A stretch of DNA of 64,000 nt, taken from Drosophila miranda (taxonomy: Eukaryota; Arthropoda; Insecta; Diptera; Drosophilidae). The stretch spans positions 8,804,001 to 8,868,000 of the forward strand of contig NC_046675.1 of the NCBI RefSeq assembly GCF_003369915.1. Direction: 5' to 3'. Below the pieces are notes generated by a model that worked only from the letters and a program-made list of their open reading frames with translations, was not told where the DNA came from and did no database searches. Positions 34,801-47,198 of this stretch are shown piece after piece (the first letter of the stretch is position 1; every line of letters begins with the position of its first letter). Position numbers and translations under genes: made by a program.

Positions 34801-35072
34801 CAGTACATACAAATTTGTTTAATAACTTTAGTACTCGTTTTTGTTGTTTTTTTGTATATATATTTGCTGGTTTCTGTGTTAGTGTGTGTGTGTCTATCTG
34901 TGTGTGGACACTGCTGGTTGCCAGCGGAGCACCTTTTCCGCAGAGCTGTGCTGGAGTTGCTCCCCTTTATCGGTCGTTGTGGCTCTTCGCGCTGTGCGAT
35001 TAGTAAGCTCTGGGCGTTAAATTGCTACTCACCGTCATCCTCTTCCTCTTTGTCGCGGCGGAACGAACCCAT
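31884..35072 (-). CDS. gammaCOP: Coatomer subunit gamma
   Basis: Gamma-COP is the large adaptor subunit of COPI coats, which carry Golgi-to-ER and intra-Golgi traffic. Six exons, 35072-35033, 34754-34099, 34040-32570, 32498-32313, 32238-32086 and 32014-31884, are all in phase and encode 878 residues, near the usual fly length. The start '[12 protein letters not shown]' and the join to '[19 protein letters not shown]' are diagnostic. Residues up to about 540 form the adaptin-like helical trunk. From about residue 600 the appendage begins ('[13 protein letters not shown]', '[13 protein letters not shown]', '[14 protein letters not shown]'). The first coding exon is only 13 codons and is separated by a 278-nt intron. 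The gene is convergent with pygo and lies close to the gustatory receptor gene upstream. Confidence 0.96.
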
Positions 35073-35301
35073 TATTGTTAAACTTACTTAAAAAACGTTA
35101 ATAAAACAACTAAAATGACTTTTCGGCAGCGTTTACACGTCACGTAGTTCTCGCACGAACCAGTTCGATTGAATCGGACCTAGTTCATATATCAATAATC
35201 GTTAATCGTGTTGGAGTGTGGAATATTTTTAAACAATAATTCTTTTGGTTTATTGATTCGTAAATATCAAATATTCTTGAATTAAAATGACGTTCTTATT
35301 T

Positions 35302-36641
35302 CTACTTCAGCGAGAACCGCAGCGTGAGGTCACTTTGTATCAGGATTAACAGGAATCCAGTGACTGCCGCGAAAATTGTGTTGACCAACGAGCTGTTCAG
35401 CTCCAGGAGACCCAGAGGCATCAGTTTATATTCGATTGTGGACACCTGTAGCCAGAAGGAGTTGACAACTTGCCTGAAACGCACATCAGCATACTGTAGG
35501 TCTATGCGCTGCAAGAGATCTCCAGTTTTCTTGTTCTAAATATTGTATAACCATATAAATAGATAGTTCTTGGGGTACGGGAAGCACTTACCTCCTGCAG
35601 CATTTGACTGCTTATACGAGATACCAGTATGAATTCCATGAACGGCACCGCAAGGAAAACCAACTGAACAATGGCTTGATACAGATCAAAAGGCTCTTCA
35701 TTGATGTAATAGTCGGCAATGGCCAGGTATTGATTGTAAAATCCCAAAGTGATGCCAATCAGATTCATGACCATCGACATGACCATGGACCAGTCGGTGA
35801 ACCGCATATATCCCCTGGACCGTGAAACAGTCAGGACATACTTTATGACCAGCTTATCCAGACTGTTGGCCAGCTCGCAGCAGCGTCGCATGCGGTAGTA
35901 GGGCTTCTGAAGCTCCATCTGCAGTGGCGTCTGCATCATGTTCACCTCCCTTACAATGCTGCGTATCCGCTTATTGATTGCGGCAATCATTAAGTTTGAA
36001 ATCACCAGGCCACCAAAGAAGCAGTTGTTAACCTGGTTGGATATTATCAGAGGCAGCATGGTCTTTACGGACGTCTTACTGGTCCATTCCATCTCCGGAT
36101 GGGCTCGATTCTGGTAGAGTATCAATGTTACGTACACAATCAACGGACAGAGTATCATCTTAAGGACAGCATCTAGGACTGCTCGCCACACTATCATCAT
36201 CGACATGTCCAGGGCATTGGACACTCGAAAAAGTGGAACACTGTTCTGGAAACGGAGAATGCTACCTGTGATACCCCACTGTGTCACATAGTTGAGCAGA
36301 CAAATGCAGACATTCATGTAGCAGTATATCTTAATGGTGTCCCTGCTGCTGATGCGGCCACTTGTGAACTCATCATACACCTCCCACACATAGTACACGG
36401 CAAAGATCAAGCCCACCAAAACGCTGTAGACAGCCACCGGTTTCGAGAATATAAACTTTTGACGTTTTACACTAAAACGACCCCAGTAAATTCCGTACAG
36501 AGTGTTCAGAAAAATGGTTATGGTAAGACAGGGCAGCACAATTTTACTCTGAAATTTCCAGCGGTTAAAGCGACGTGGTAGTAGCCGTTTCAAGAAGTCC
36601 GGTAATACCCATCGTGTTGTTTGTCCTTTGAGGTATTCCAT
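35302..36641 (-). CDS. Gustatory receptor (7tm_7 family), possibly Gr97a
   Basis: Insect gustatory receptors are seven-pass ligand-gated channels of chemosensory neurons. Exons 36641-35592 and 35535-35302 give 427 residues. Hydrophobic segments are spread along the chain: 'IVLPCLTITIFLNTLYGIY', 'AVYSVLVGLIFAVYYVW', 'MILCPLIVYVTLILY', 'MVMNLIGITLGFYNQYL' and 'AIVQLVFLAVPFMEFILV'. The last exon ends in 'NTIFAAVTGFLLILIQSD', a form of the family's TYhhhhhQF region. The conserved phase-0 intron before the last exon is a Gr hallmark. From memory D. melanogaster Gr97a has a similar length and lies near CG5521, so this may be its ortholog. I cannot confirm that from sequence alone. Confidence 0.85.
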
Positions 36642-38202
36642 TGTACTAAACTTGGGGTGGAAAAGGGTTTTTCCCGCGCCACTGATTTAATTGCCGTTTA
36701 ATTACGCTTAGTCCTTATCGCTGATTCAATGATATCTATCGTAATTGCTTTGGCGAACTCAACGAAATTGGTAAAATTAGAAAGGTATTGAATCGTAAGA
36801 AGCATTGGGCTCTTGCTATTTCCAGAGCTGAATGGAAGTCTCCAATTTTAAATTCTAATTCACGATATTCTGTCGTATAAACGGCGAATGAACCACTTTC
36901 AAACAATTTCTATTTGGCGCGCACCACTCGGCTCTTTTTGCTTTATTCAAATCGGTTGGGGCTCTCTTTGTTGCTCTCTCTGAATCGGTAGGTAAAAATG
37001 AGTGCTGTATGGGCCAGACTCATGTGCCGAGAAAACGAGCAGCCATGTCCCACAACATGGGCAACGTTCTGCATACCCTAGGGTAAAGGATATGTATTAT
37101 AGACTTGCGGAAATGTTTGTTATCCCAGGCTCTGATGGATGCAGAAACTAGTCAGTCTCTGTTTGAAAGGTATTTAAACGAAATTTTGCAATTAGCGGTC
37201 TTCTTACAGAGACCAATAATGAGTATCGGCATCAGGATATACAGGAAACTAATCAAATGCGGGAATACGTTTAAAACATATCAATTTTTTTAATTACGTT
37301 TTAAAAACAGTTTGGAAAATAGTATCTTCATATCAAATCAACAAAATAGGGTATCCAAAGCTATACTCCGACTTAAACGCAACAAGTCTTCAAATGCCAG
37401 CAACATTATATAACGACACTACGACTGTTTTTTTTTTTGAATATTTTTTGTTTAAACCTTGTTTTAGTCAAATTACAACAAATGAGAGTTTCTTAAAGTA
37501 ATTAATCTTGTAGAAAATTATTTCATCAGTGGGATACGGCTATGTGGGCAGAGCTAAGGGTCTTTGAATATTTCACCAAAAATAATGCAAGTTTAATAAT
37601 TTTAGCGCAGTTCAGGTGAAAGATGTCATGTTTTTTTTTTTGCTCAGATGAAATTTATTTATTTGCCGCCATTTAGCTCAAATCGTTGAAATGTTTAAAT
37701 AGAGGGGGGCTAAGTGGGCTAAGTTCGATTTCTTATCGATATACGATATATTCGCGACGCATTTGAAGAAAAGAAAACATTAAATTTGGAATGTACGATA
37801 ATGTGGTTGTAAAATCGTCTCCGTTGGCCTGCAATTGTTATTTCGCGTCCGCCGTGTGTGTCAGTGAATAATCGAAGATGAGATAGAATCGGGAAAACCA
37901 CCAGAAAGAGCGACCAAAGCAGCAGAGAAAAGCCTCCCAAGCACCCCCTTTGCGCTGCTGCTGCTGGCAACGTCAGCGGGCGAGCGGACAAGCGGGACGA
38001 GCGGGCGTTGCTAATAATTTCTCCGGGGCGCTCCGCTGGACAAAGTGTTTTGGTTAGCGTGCGCGTATAAATAAATAGCTGAAAAAAATAGCAAATAGAA
38101 AGTGTATACCCCCACATGCCTGTGCCTGTGCCTGCGCCCCAGCCCCTGCCTGTTGTGTGCGCAATTTTCTGCGTTGAGCAATAGAGAACACAAGGTGCAA
38201 AA
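36642..38202. other. Intergenic region between the Gr gene and CG5521
   Basis: No gene is seen. It contains the third copy of the dispersed repeat (37605-37752). Its last part (from about 37.8 kb) is probably the promoter and leader of CG5521, though no clear core motif is visible. Confidence 0.45.
37605..37752. repeat. Third copy (C) of the dispersed ~120-150-bp repeat
   Basis: It shares GCGCAGTTCA with the start of copy A, TTCAGGTxAAAGAT with the start of copy B, then the T-run, a 'CCGCxATTTAxCTCAA' block, a G-run and the 15-mer AAGTGGGCTAAGTTC (37712-37726). Weaker similarity continues about 25 bp beyond. It is in the same orientation as copies A and B. Confidence 0.7.
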
Positions 38203-41200
38203 ATGTTTACCAAAAAATCGCATGCTGACGTTAAGAAGTCGACGGCCAAGCTACAGGATTGCAAAAAGGATTCAGCCTCACGCCTGCGACATCTGCGCAT
38301 GATATTGGGTAAGGTCGTCCCCAGAGCCCAGAGCCCAGAAACCAGAGACCTCTGTGTCCACTGCGTTGGCGGTTCAGTGATTCGAGTGTTAATTATTTCA
38401 TAATTTATTTGCATTCAAAGCAATGGCAATGGTCGGAACTGGTCGGAATTGAATCGAATGGTTGTCCGAGCCTCTGCAGGCAGGTGGGTGTCGCTCGAAC
38501 CATTTTTGTTCGCTCAATGACGTTCAGCCCACAGACCATAAGTGGGGCCGCCAGAGCGTTGGCCATTTCCTGTTGGGCGCAAAGCGCAAAAGAACACAAA
38601 GCACACACACACACACATACACACAGTTCTCTCTCTCTATCTCTCTCCATCAGGCAACATTAATGTATGCAAATAAAAAAACAACACACATGCTCCGATG
38701 CTCCGATATACTCCGCTATGTGGCAAGCGGCGGGATGTGTGAAAAACCACGTTAAATGATAAACGAACAGAGCGCACAAGAAGCTATAACCCAAACGGCA
38801 ACTGCTGTCGACGAGTTTCAGTTCAAGTCGTGTAGATATAGCCCCCCCCTTCTAGCCATTGCCTTCTGCCTGCCGCCTCCTCCTTGACTCTGACTTTGAG
38901 TGGCTTTCTTTTTGTGTCACTGAACGAACGATTTCCAACAGGTGCCGGAGCTATTGCTCTCCGGCTGTTACTGTTGTTAGTTGCCTTTGTCCCTTGGCAA
39001 ATTACACGCATTACACATTCTTCCCATTGGGTTGAGCGAGCGTTCCCAATTGTTGCAGCCTATTGTTGTTGTTGTGTTGTTGTTGTTGCCACACAATAAT
39101 CATCATCAGCCGCGCAAAGCGGCAGACATCTTCGTTTTGGCCTTCTATGAAACCGGTTTCTCAGAGGTTTCTTACTTGGCTTTTACTCTTTGTTTAGCTT
39201 TCTTCTGTTTTGCAGTGTGCTTTTGCCGATGACAGCAGCCGGCACTCCTCCCTTCTCCCTCCGCCCATCTCTCTCCTCCTTCCACAAATGATTCATACAG
39301 CAACAACAACAATTGCTGGAACCCTGAACACCCATCATAACGTGTTTCTTTTTTTTAATAGCTTTTTTGTTGTTGTTGTGCATCGTCATGCGTGGTTTTC
39401 CATAGATAATTCCTTAATGGAGATATTGGCTTGGCCGCCTGGATTGGATTTGCTGCAGTGGTTGGTGGTGCCTCCCTCTAAAGCTTATCAGTGCGCCGGC
39501 AGGTGCTTCAGATTGCGGCCTTTAGGACCTGCCTGCTGTTTTGTGCCCCGGCTCTTATCGGTTATTTCTGGCGGGAACCTGGAACGGGGTGGGGGGGAAC
39601 CTATAGATAAATAGAAACCTTTGATGGATTGTATTTAAGCAATATGCAATTTGTACTCGCAATCTCTCAACAACTGTCCTCGTTTTTTTTTCTTTTTTGT
39701 TTTTATAGATAATGTCGAGCTTGAGGAGTCCAAGTCGCTGTTCGAGACCAACTATAGTCATGTGTACTTCATACTCTACGACACCTTCATACAGGCGGAG
39801 GCGAACCTAAAGCAGAAAGGTAATTTCAACTTTAATTCTGAGGTCGTCGGCAGTGCTCCAAATACGGAGTGTCTTGTGTACCCTATCCATTGGATGGTGC
39901 CCCAAATATGGAGTGTTTTGTACCCTTTACATTGGGTACTTTAAACATTTTGTTTTTAATGAATGTTTTTCACATCTGTTTATATGTTTTTTAGTAAAGA
40001 GAAATCTGTACTCTTCGAAAACAACCCTAGGGGAAAACCTATTTAATGTCTGTTACACTAGAGGGTGCGATTTTCGAGTTTCCCCGCGAATGGCATATTT
40101 GATATTTTTTGTTGAGATAATATACCAAAAACAGAAATATTTTAAAATAGCAAAACTGACTGTTATGAATACTATAAACCTGGCTAACATAAAGCGATCA
40201 ACTCTGCTTTGAAACTATCAAAGCTAGCTGCTATAAAACTGTTGAAGGTGGCCTGGCGAGTACCTGATAGTGCTGATTGCTATGAAATTACCAAAGCTGG
40301 CTGCCACAAACAGATCAACTCAAATTTTGTAAGTGGCCTGTCGAGTACCTAATAGTGCTGACTGCTATATTACCAAAGCTGGCTGCTTTTAAACAGAAAA
40401 TCAGCTGTTTTAGGCCAGTCCCGTGTGAAATGTGCTATTCATGAAACGATCTTTCGAAAGAGTATCCAAACTTCAGTCTCAACGAAAGTATTAACCGTCT
40501 CCCCTCTCTTTTTTTGGCCCACTTAAATTCGGTTAATTTTCTGGTATCTTTACCGACGATTTATTTTCAAGCAATTAAGCAGCAAAGCAAAAAGTAAACT
40601 GCGACGACCTTAAATGGGGGACTGAGCTTCTTATTATGTTTGGGTTTCCATTAATCTTAATGCTTAGTCCCATTAAATAGTAGAGATAAATAGTAGCCGA
40701 AAAACATATGAGATGCAAATATTCTAAATTGTCTTCCATTCTTCTGTTCTTTTACCCTAAAATCTCTCTTTCTCTCTCAATTTCTCTATATATTTTTCTC
40801 TCTGTGTTTTTTTGTAAATCCCCTAACTGGCAGAACTTCCGTTTCATATTGGTAAGTTTATGTGGTTTTTCTATTTGATACAAAATTTGATACAAAATTG
40901 AATTTGCATCCGCCCAAGATCTTGCTTTGAAAATCAGTTTTCCATACTCTCATGTGTCCATATGCCCTACTCCTCTCTCTCTGTATCTCTCTCCCTGTAT
41001 TTACGTATCTATTTATCTGCACCACATGCATCTTCTATCTCCATGTCTATGTCTCCATTGGAATGTTTAGCTAGAGCCAAAAATGGGTTCAAACGTGTAA
41101 TTTGTCATTGATTTGTAATCGAAACTTTATCTCGCAGTCCACAAGGCGCATCGCGAGGAGCTAGACGGTTCACTATGGCTGCTGGAGAAGATTCTGTGCC

Positions 41201-44200
41201 TGCTGCCAGAGCTGTTGGCCCGTCGCTGGCAGTGCCACTCACTCAGCCGCATCATGGCCAAGCTGTTGCATCTGGGAAACTCCCCAAAGCTGAGAAGGGA
41301 AGGCGTCAGGTGAGTCCCACACAACAGCAAATTGGTCTCCTCTAATGTGCTGGTTCTTTTCCACAGATATTTCCTGCTGTGGTACCAGACGCTGGGCGAG
41401 AATGCACCCGGCTATGTGCATGCCATGTATGCGGATCTGATACCCGGCCTAATTGTCCCTCAGAAGGGTGTGATGGGCCCCGACACGGAGTTCAGCGCCT
41501 CGGACTTTCTCACACATCCGAATATGAAGGCAGACGGCGGCATGGCGTCCGTTTTTCACGACAATGCCTTCTCCCATCCCGTGCAGAGCTCAGAGCTGGT
41601 GGCATTGCTACCGCCATCCTCCAGCGAGAAGTCGGCGCCACCAGATCCCCGCGATGGACTCGAGGTGCTGCTCAATAGCATGGTCCACACGGCCGCGTGT
41701 CTGCGATGGCGCGACAATCGTGCGCAGAAGGATCATCGAGCCTTTGCCTTCCTGCTGCAGCGTTTCATGGATGTTTTCCTGCCCGTCTTCTCGCCAAATT
41801 TCGATGTCACCTGCTCGATCTACAATCCCCGCCTGGATATGCCTGTGATGCGATCAATCAACAAGAAGGACGAAGTCATGGCCTCCTGTGTGGTGGTGCT
41901 CATTAACTGGGTGTCGCGTTTCACCCACGAGCGTCTGCTCAGCCACCGACTGGACTGCACGCTCCACATCGAGGATGTGGATCATGTGCGTCTGCAGGGC
42001 TATCAGCAGGGACTGATCGTACGGGATGTCTTCTACGTGAGTCGCGAGAACATCAACTTTGTCCACGAGGTTTACCGCCAGGCCTTCCTCCTGAACTTCA
42101 CCTCCAAGCCGCAGATCGAGGCCATACGCACGGCCATTGCGGTGTATCGGGACTGGATGACGGGGGAGACGCCACCGCCGTTCCTGCTGGAGCCCAACGA
42201 TGATCCGCCGTCTGCCTCGACGGCAGGTGGAACGCCACGTAGCCAGCGACTGCGCACGCCCTCTTATGTGGGCGCCATAGCGAACTCCAAGGAGCAGCTG
42301 GCCGTGCGAGCCGGCAGGCAGAACGTACTACAGGTAAGCGTCTCGAGATGCATATCCTTGGGATCTTCCTTCAACGAGTCTTTTCTGCTTTGTAGGTGTT
42401 TGTGACGAATGCTGCCAACGTTTTCCTCGTGAACACGGCCAATCTGAACATTTGTTTCCCCGCACGATCACGCAACTATCGATCCACGCCGCTGGAGGAG
42501 CAGACGGAGATCTGCAAGAAGGTCCTCAATGTCTATCGCACGATGGTGATGAACACGGACATGGATTCGCGCACGTGGGAGCAGCTGTTGCTGGTCCTGC
42601 TGCAGGTCACGTCCGTGGTGCTGCATCAAAATCAACATCATCATGGATCGGGGATTGGGGGAGGTGGTGCTGCTGGTGGTGGTGGTGGTGGTGCACCCAA
42701 GACGGCCACTCTGGGCGGCATCTTGGGATCGGCCATCTTCCAGACGCTGATTGTCACCTGGATACGGGCCCACACCAAAGTCCCGGTGAATGTGCTGCTG
42801 TGGGAGAAGTTCCTCAATGTCCTGCAGTCGCTGACGCATCGCGAGGAGCTCATTGTCGAGTGGAACAAAACGATACAGACTTTGACGCGCGTCTTCTCGC
42901 GCTACACGTACGGCATTAGTTTGCTCGACTTGCCGCTGGATCGCGTGGCCGAGAGTCGGGCAGAGAAACGTCGCCGCATCGGCACCGTGTGGCAGGGATC
43001 GGGCGGCAGCAGCAGCACTATGGCCAACGGCGGACCCGCCGCTGGCTCGGCCATCAGCAACAGCAGTCAGAGCCGTCAGCGCGAATCGCTGGCCGAGTCG
43101 AACAGCAGTCGCTCGGACGAGGCCTCGCAGGTTGCACTGCTGCCCTCGGGGCACCACCCACGGCCCCATGGCCACCAGCACTCGCAATCGCAGGGTGGCA
43201 CAGGGCACGGATCGCGACCTGTTCCCCTCACCCCGATGCTGAGCAGAAGCTATAGCGAGGGCAGCTTAGCGTCGGCGGCCAGAAACTCACGCATCCGCCG
43301 ACGACGAGCAGCCACGCCCAAGCCGAAGCCTCTGCAGCAGTCACAGCAACTGCTGGGGGAGCATCGGATGCAGCAGTGTGGTGGTGGTGGTGGTGGAGCA
43401 TCGAATGCACAGGACTTGAGGCGGGCCATGTCGCTGGACTCGCTGGCAGCGATACCCGCGAGAAAGGGAGGCGACACGGACGAGACGGATAGCTACCAGG
43501 ATGGCGACAATGAGAGCGGGGCGGGGTCGCGGAGTCCGTCGCCAACGGCCAGCAGTGGAATCGAAGGGGGATCCATCAAGGATGCCCAGCTGCATATCGA
43601 CGCGAGTCTGGATGATGCCAATTCCGGGAGCTATGGCAGCGGCAGTGGATCGGGCAGCATGTCCGGTCGTCGCTGCATCATCCTCGGGGGTTCAGCGGAG
43701 GGCTGGCACCCGGATTCCACTTCGATTATGTGGAAGCGCATGCTGGGCGCCCTGGGCGATGTGAATCGCATACCAAAGGCGGATCTGCACGCCCAGGTGT
43801 TTATGCATCTGCTGGAGATGACACAGAATCTGATAAAGATCAAGCAGAATCAAGGGATATCCACGGACAACCAGAGCACGCCGCCGACTCCCACACTTGT
43901 GCCGCCGATCGGGATTGTGGCGCCTTGGTGCTATGGCTCCCTCACCCTCGATCGATCCTTCAAGAAGGGCAAGCTGTGGGCGCTGCAGTTGCTCTGCTCT
44001 CTGGCCCTCCACGGAGCCGTGGGCCGGCAGCAGTTCCCGCTGTTCTATCATGCGCTGCACCAGCTGCTGACTGGAGAGGACCGCGACCTCATCTATGCCA
44101 TTCTCAAGTACTTGGAGGGTCCGCGGCTGCTCAGCTTGCTCCTGCCGGGACACACGCTGCTGCTGCTCGATCTGGTGCATGCGAGTGCCATACTCCTCAC

Positions 44201-47198
44201 CTCCCTGGAGGTCACCCGCAGCACGCCGAGGGCCGAGGTGGCAGCCCTGCTGGGATCCCTGCTCTGCTATCCGTCCTCGCTGCTGCCGCGTCCCGTGCTG
44301 CAGCCCTCGCCACAGAAATTCGAGCTGATGGAGTGCCCCGATCTGCAGGATCACATTCTCAACATTGTCCTGCGTTGTGCGCGTCGCGAGCCCTCTTCCA
44401 AGGCCCGCTGCATAGCCCTGTCCCAGCTGGGCCAATGGCTGCTGCAGCGCCTCTCCCAGCCCTCGACGAACTCTGCCGCGGGCCGGGCAGTGCCCTTCCA
44501 GCAGGCAGTGCCGCATCCCAAGGATATCCATCCCAAAGAGTCGAAGAACTTCAATCCTCGCATAAAGGAAGTGCTCCAGGTGCTGCTCCAGGCGCTCCAG
44601 TTCAAGCATCACACCATTGCCATGGTGGCCGTCGACTCCCTGAAGCTGTGTGCCGAGCGGGGCCGTCAGCTGGCGGCGATAGAGCGCGTTCCCCAGCTGA
44701 TCATCACGGCGCTGTGCAAGGCCCTGGAGATCCAGAACGTTTCGAAGCCCAAGGACTCGGACAAGGTGGTCCTCACATCGTTGATGCTCTGCCTGGGGGA
44801 GTTCTGTATGGCGATACCCGCCACCCTGATGCTGGCGCCCCTCAACGAAAACGGCGACACACTGGTGCTGCAAGTGCTGCGCGTGCTCCTCCAAGTGGCG
44901 TCCGGGGCGCCGCGTCACGAGCGGGTGAAACTGACGGCCGACGATGATTTCGACATGCACATTGCCCACGACGATCTGCAGGGCGATGGACGACTGCCGG
45001 AGGCCACCTATCAAACGTCGGAGACCATTCAGGCGTGCATCACGGCGATCCGGCTGTGCGCCAAGGCCGTGTCCATGCACCTGGTCACCCACATCGGTCA
45101 CTTTCCCATGGGCATTGGAGCCTCGCGGCTCAGTTCGATGGTGGAGGAGCACGATGACATTGGCGGGTCGGCCCTGGGCAGCCAGGTGGACACACGACGC
45201 GACTCTGTGGATCTACCCTCGGTGGTGAGTGCCCAGAATGTGCAGCTGTTTATGCTCAACTCGGGTCTGGTGGCCAGTTTCATAGAGCTGCCGACGCTGA
45301 AGCTGCCCGGCGGCGGCATCACCGCCGGCCTGGTCACCGCCGAGAAGCAGGTGCGTGTGCTCATGCGGGATCTGAATGGGAAGGCATGTTGGGATGCCTC
45401 CATACTGTACTCGGAGCCGCGCAAGACGGAGGAGCCTACGTCGCAGCGACCAACGCCAAAGCTCCATCACCAGCACCAGCAGCAGACGCTGGACTCGATG
45501 GCGTCCTCGATGATGGGAGTGGAGATGCAGCTACCGCGTCACACACTGCGCCATCGGCCGGCTGGAGTCTTGCCGCTGGCCAAGGACATGGCACCGGATC
45601 TGGACCAGCTGGACGACATGCTGGCCTACATCGGGCACACCAGTCCTGAGTGTGTGGCGCCCAATGTCGCCCAGCTGAATGCCCCGACCAGCAGTGCGCT
45701 GGGCAACAACCAGGAGGCACAGGCCATCTCTGTGATCCTGAACCAGCGGCTGCTCGAACAGGAATTTGTGACGCACACGGCCCGGGCGCATTCGCCAGCG
45801 TTGCGGCACGCCGGCTCCAGCTCATCGCTGCAGCATCATGGATCATCATCGGTGGACCAGCGGTCCCTGCACTCGGCCTCCGCCTCGTTTGACTCGCTAC
45901 CCACCCGCACGGAGATGCCCTTCCAGTATTGCCGGCTGCTCTTCTCGCACCTGGGACTCGCTGGCTGGGAGCGGCGTTCGCGAACGCACCTGCTGCAGAG
46001 GACGGAGAAGCTGATGCGAGAGCTAAGGAATGTGGATCTGCAGAAGTGTCGCGAGACGCACAAGATGGCCGTCATCTATGTGGGCGCCGGGCAGGAGGAC
46101 AAGGGCAGCATCCTGCGGAACACCAGCGGCAGCAGCACCTACGAGATGTTCGTGTCGGCTCTGGGCTGGGAGATCGATCTGGAGACGCACAATGGCTTCT
46201 TGGGGGGATTGCCGCGGCAGGGATGCGGAGCGACGGCGCCCTACTACGCCACCCCCTTCCTGGAGGTTGTCTACCATGTGGCCACCAGGATGCCCTCGGA
46301 TTCATCGGAGGCGATGCTGCTAAAGACGCGACATCTGGGCAACGATGAGGTGCACATTGTGTGGAGCGAGCACCACAGGGACTACCGGCGTGACATCCTG
46401 CCAACAGAGTTCTGCGATGTCCTTATTGTCGTCTATCCTCTGAGAAACGGCCTGTTCAGGGTGACCATCAACCGGAAGCCCGAGGTGCCCTGGTTCGGTC
46501 CGCTGGCCAACGAGAGCGTTGTCAACGGCGCCTGCCTGGCCACCCTCATCCGGGCGACAGCCATCAATGCCAGTCGAACGAAGCGCGCTGCCCTGCCGCT
46601 CTACCAGCAATTGTGAGTCCATGACACAACCTTCAATCCAAGCATCCCAATGACTTGTGCTTCCTTTTTATTTGCAGTTACGAGGAGCGCAATCGTTCGC
46701 TTGACAGCGTCTCGTCGCGTTACAAGGAGAGCACTACATTTGAGGATTTCGCCAGTCGCATCTACAACCCGATGCCCTTGTCCACGCTGGGAATGCTGCG
46801 GGAATCGAATGCCAGCAGCTCGGCGGCGCCCCTGGCCTCGGCTCTACTCGATCATAATCGCGCCTCAGTGAAAGGTAGGCAAGTCGAAGTCGATTTAGAG
46901 GATAATTTGATGGACAACTGGTCTGATTGCAGGTTGGGTACAGGCCTCGATTGATTCGGGGCCAATGCTGGGCATTGCCCCATCTGCCTCGGCAGGATCA
47001 ACGGCGGCCATGGAAGCAGCGGCGGCCAGCAGCATGATATCCACCTCGCCCCGCGGTTCCCGCAAGCTGGGTGCACCATTCAAGAGTGTGACCAAGAAGC
47101 ATTCGCTGCAACAGATTGTCATTGGGGGTGGCAGCAGTACTGCCAGCGGGGATACACCGCCCGAGAGTCCAACCATGCCGCATCGACGCTTTAAATAA
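38203..47198 (+). CDS. CG5521: Ral GTPase-activating protein alpha subunit
   Basis: The RalGAP catalytic alpha subunit inactivates Ral and acts upstream of exocyst and TORC1 signalling. Eight exons, 38203-38308, 39709-39819, 40834-40851, 41138-41309, 41367-42333, 42396-46612, 46678-46874 and 46933-47198, are in phase and encode 2017 residues (fly CG5521 is about 1960). The N-terminal '[12 protein letters not shown]' and '[19 protein letters not shown]' begin a long helical scaffold. Low-complexity Ser/Gly/His segments occupy the middle of exon 6. The C-terminal RapGAP domain holds '[15 protein letters not shown]', 'FLGGLP' and the catalytic-helix motif '[10 protein letters not shown]', whose Asn is the presumed asparagine thumb (codon near 46341). 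Introns 1 (1.4 kb) and 2 (1.0 kb) are long. Exon 3 is an 18-nt micro-exon. The stop is TAA after 'PHRRFK'. Confidence 0.93.
39855..39938. repeat. Two-copy tandem repeat (~42 bp) in CG5521 intron 2
   Basis: Two units beginning CCAAATAyGGAGTGT and ending near ATTGG follow each other directly (39855-39897, 39898-39938) with about 80% identity. No coding role is evident. Confidence 0.7.
40165..40400. repeat. About 2.5 copies of an ~80-bp tandem repeat in CG5521 intron 2
   Basis: Blocks GTGGCCTG-CGAGTACCT, AATAGTGCTGA and ACCAAAGCTGGCTGC recur at about 80-bp spacing (units near 40211-40282 and 40283-40368, with partial units on both sides). The family is not recognised. Confidence 0.7.
40834..40851 (+). 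other. 18-nt micro-exon of CG5521
   Basis: The sequence between 'AACTGGCAG' and 'GTAAGT' is 18 nt long. It joins in phase as E-L-P-F-H-I between 'LKQK' and 'VHKAHREE'. It keeps frame whether included or skipped, because 18 is divisible by 3 and the flanking phases match. Confidence 0.85.

Noticed and set aside
43692-45152. 486-codon open frame on the - strand inside CG5521
   Set aside because: It is antisense to the 4.2-kb RalGAP exon, where GC-rich codon bias keeps the opposite strand open. There is no domain, and the sense strand is clearly the conserved RalGAP.
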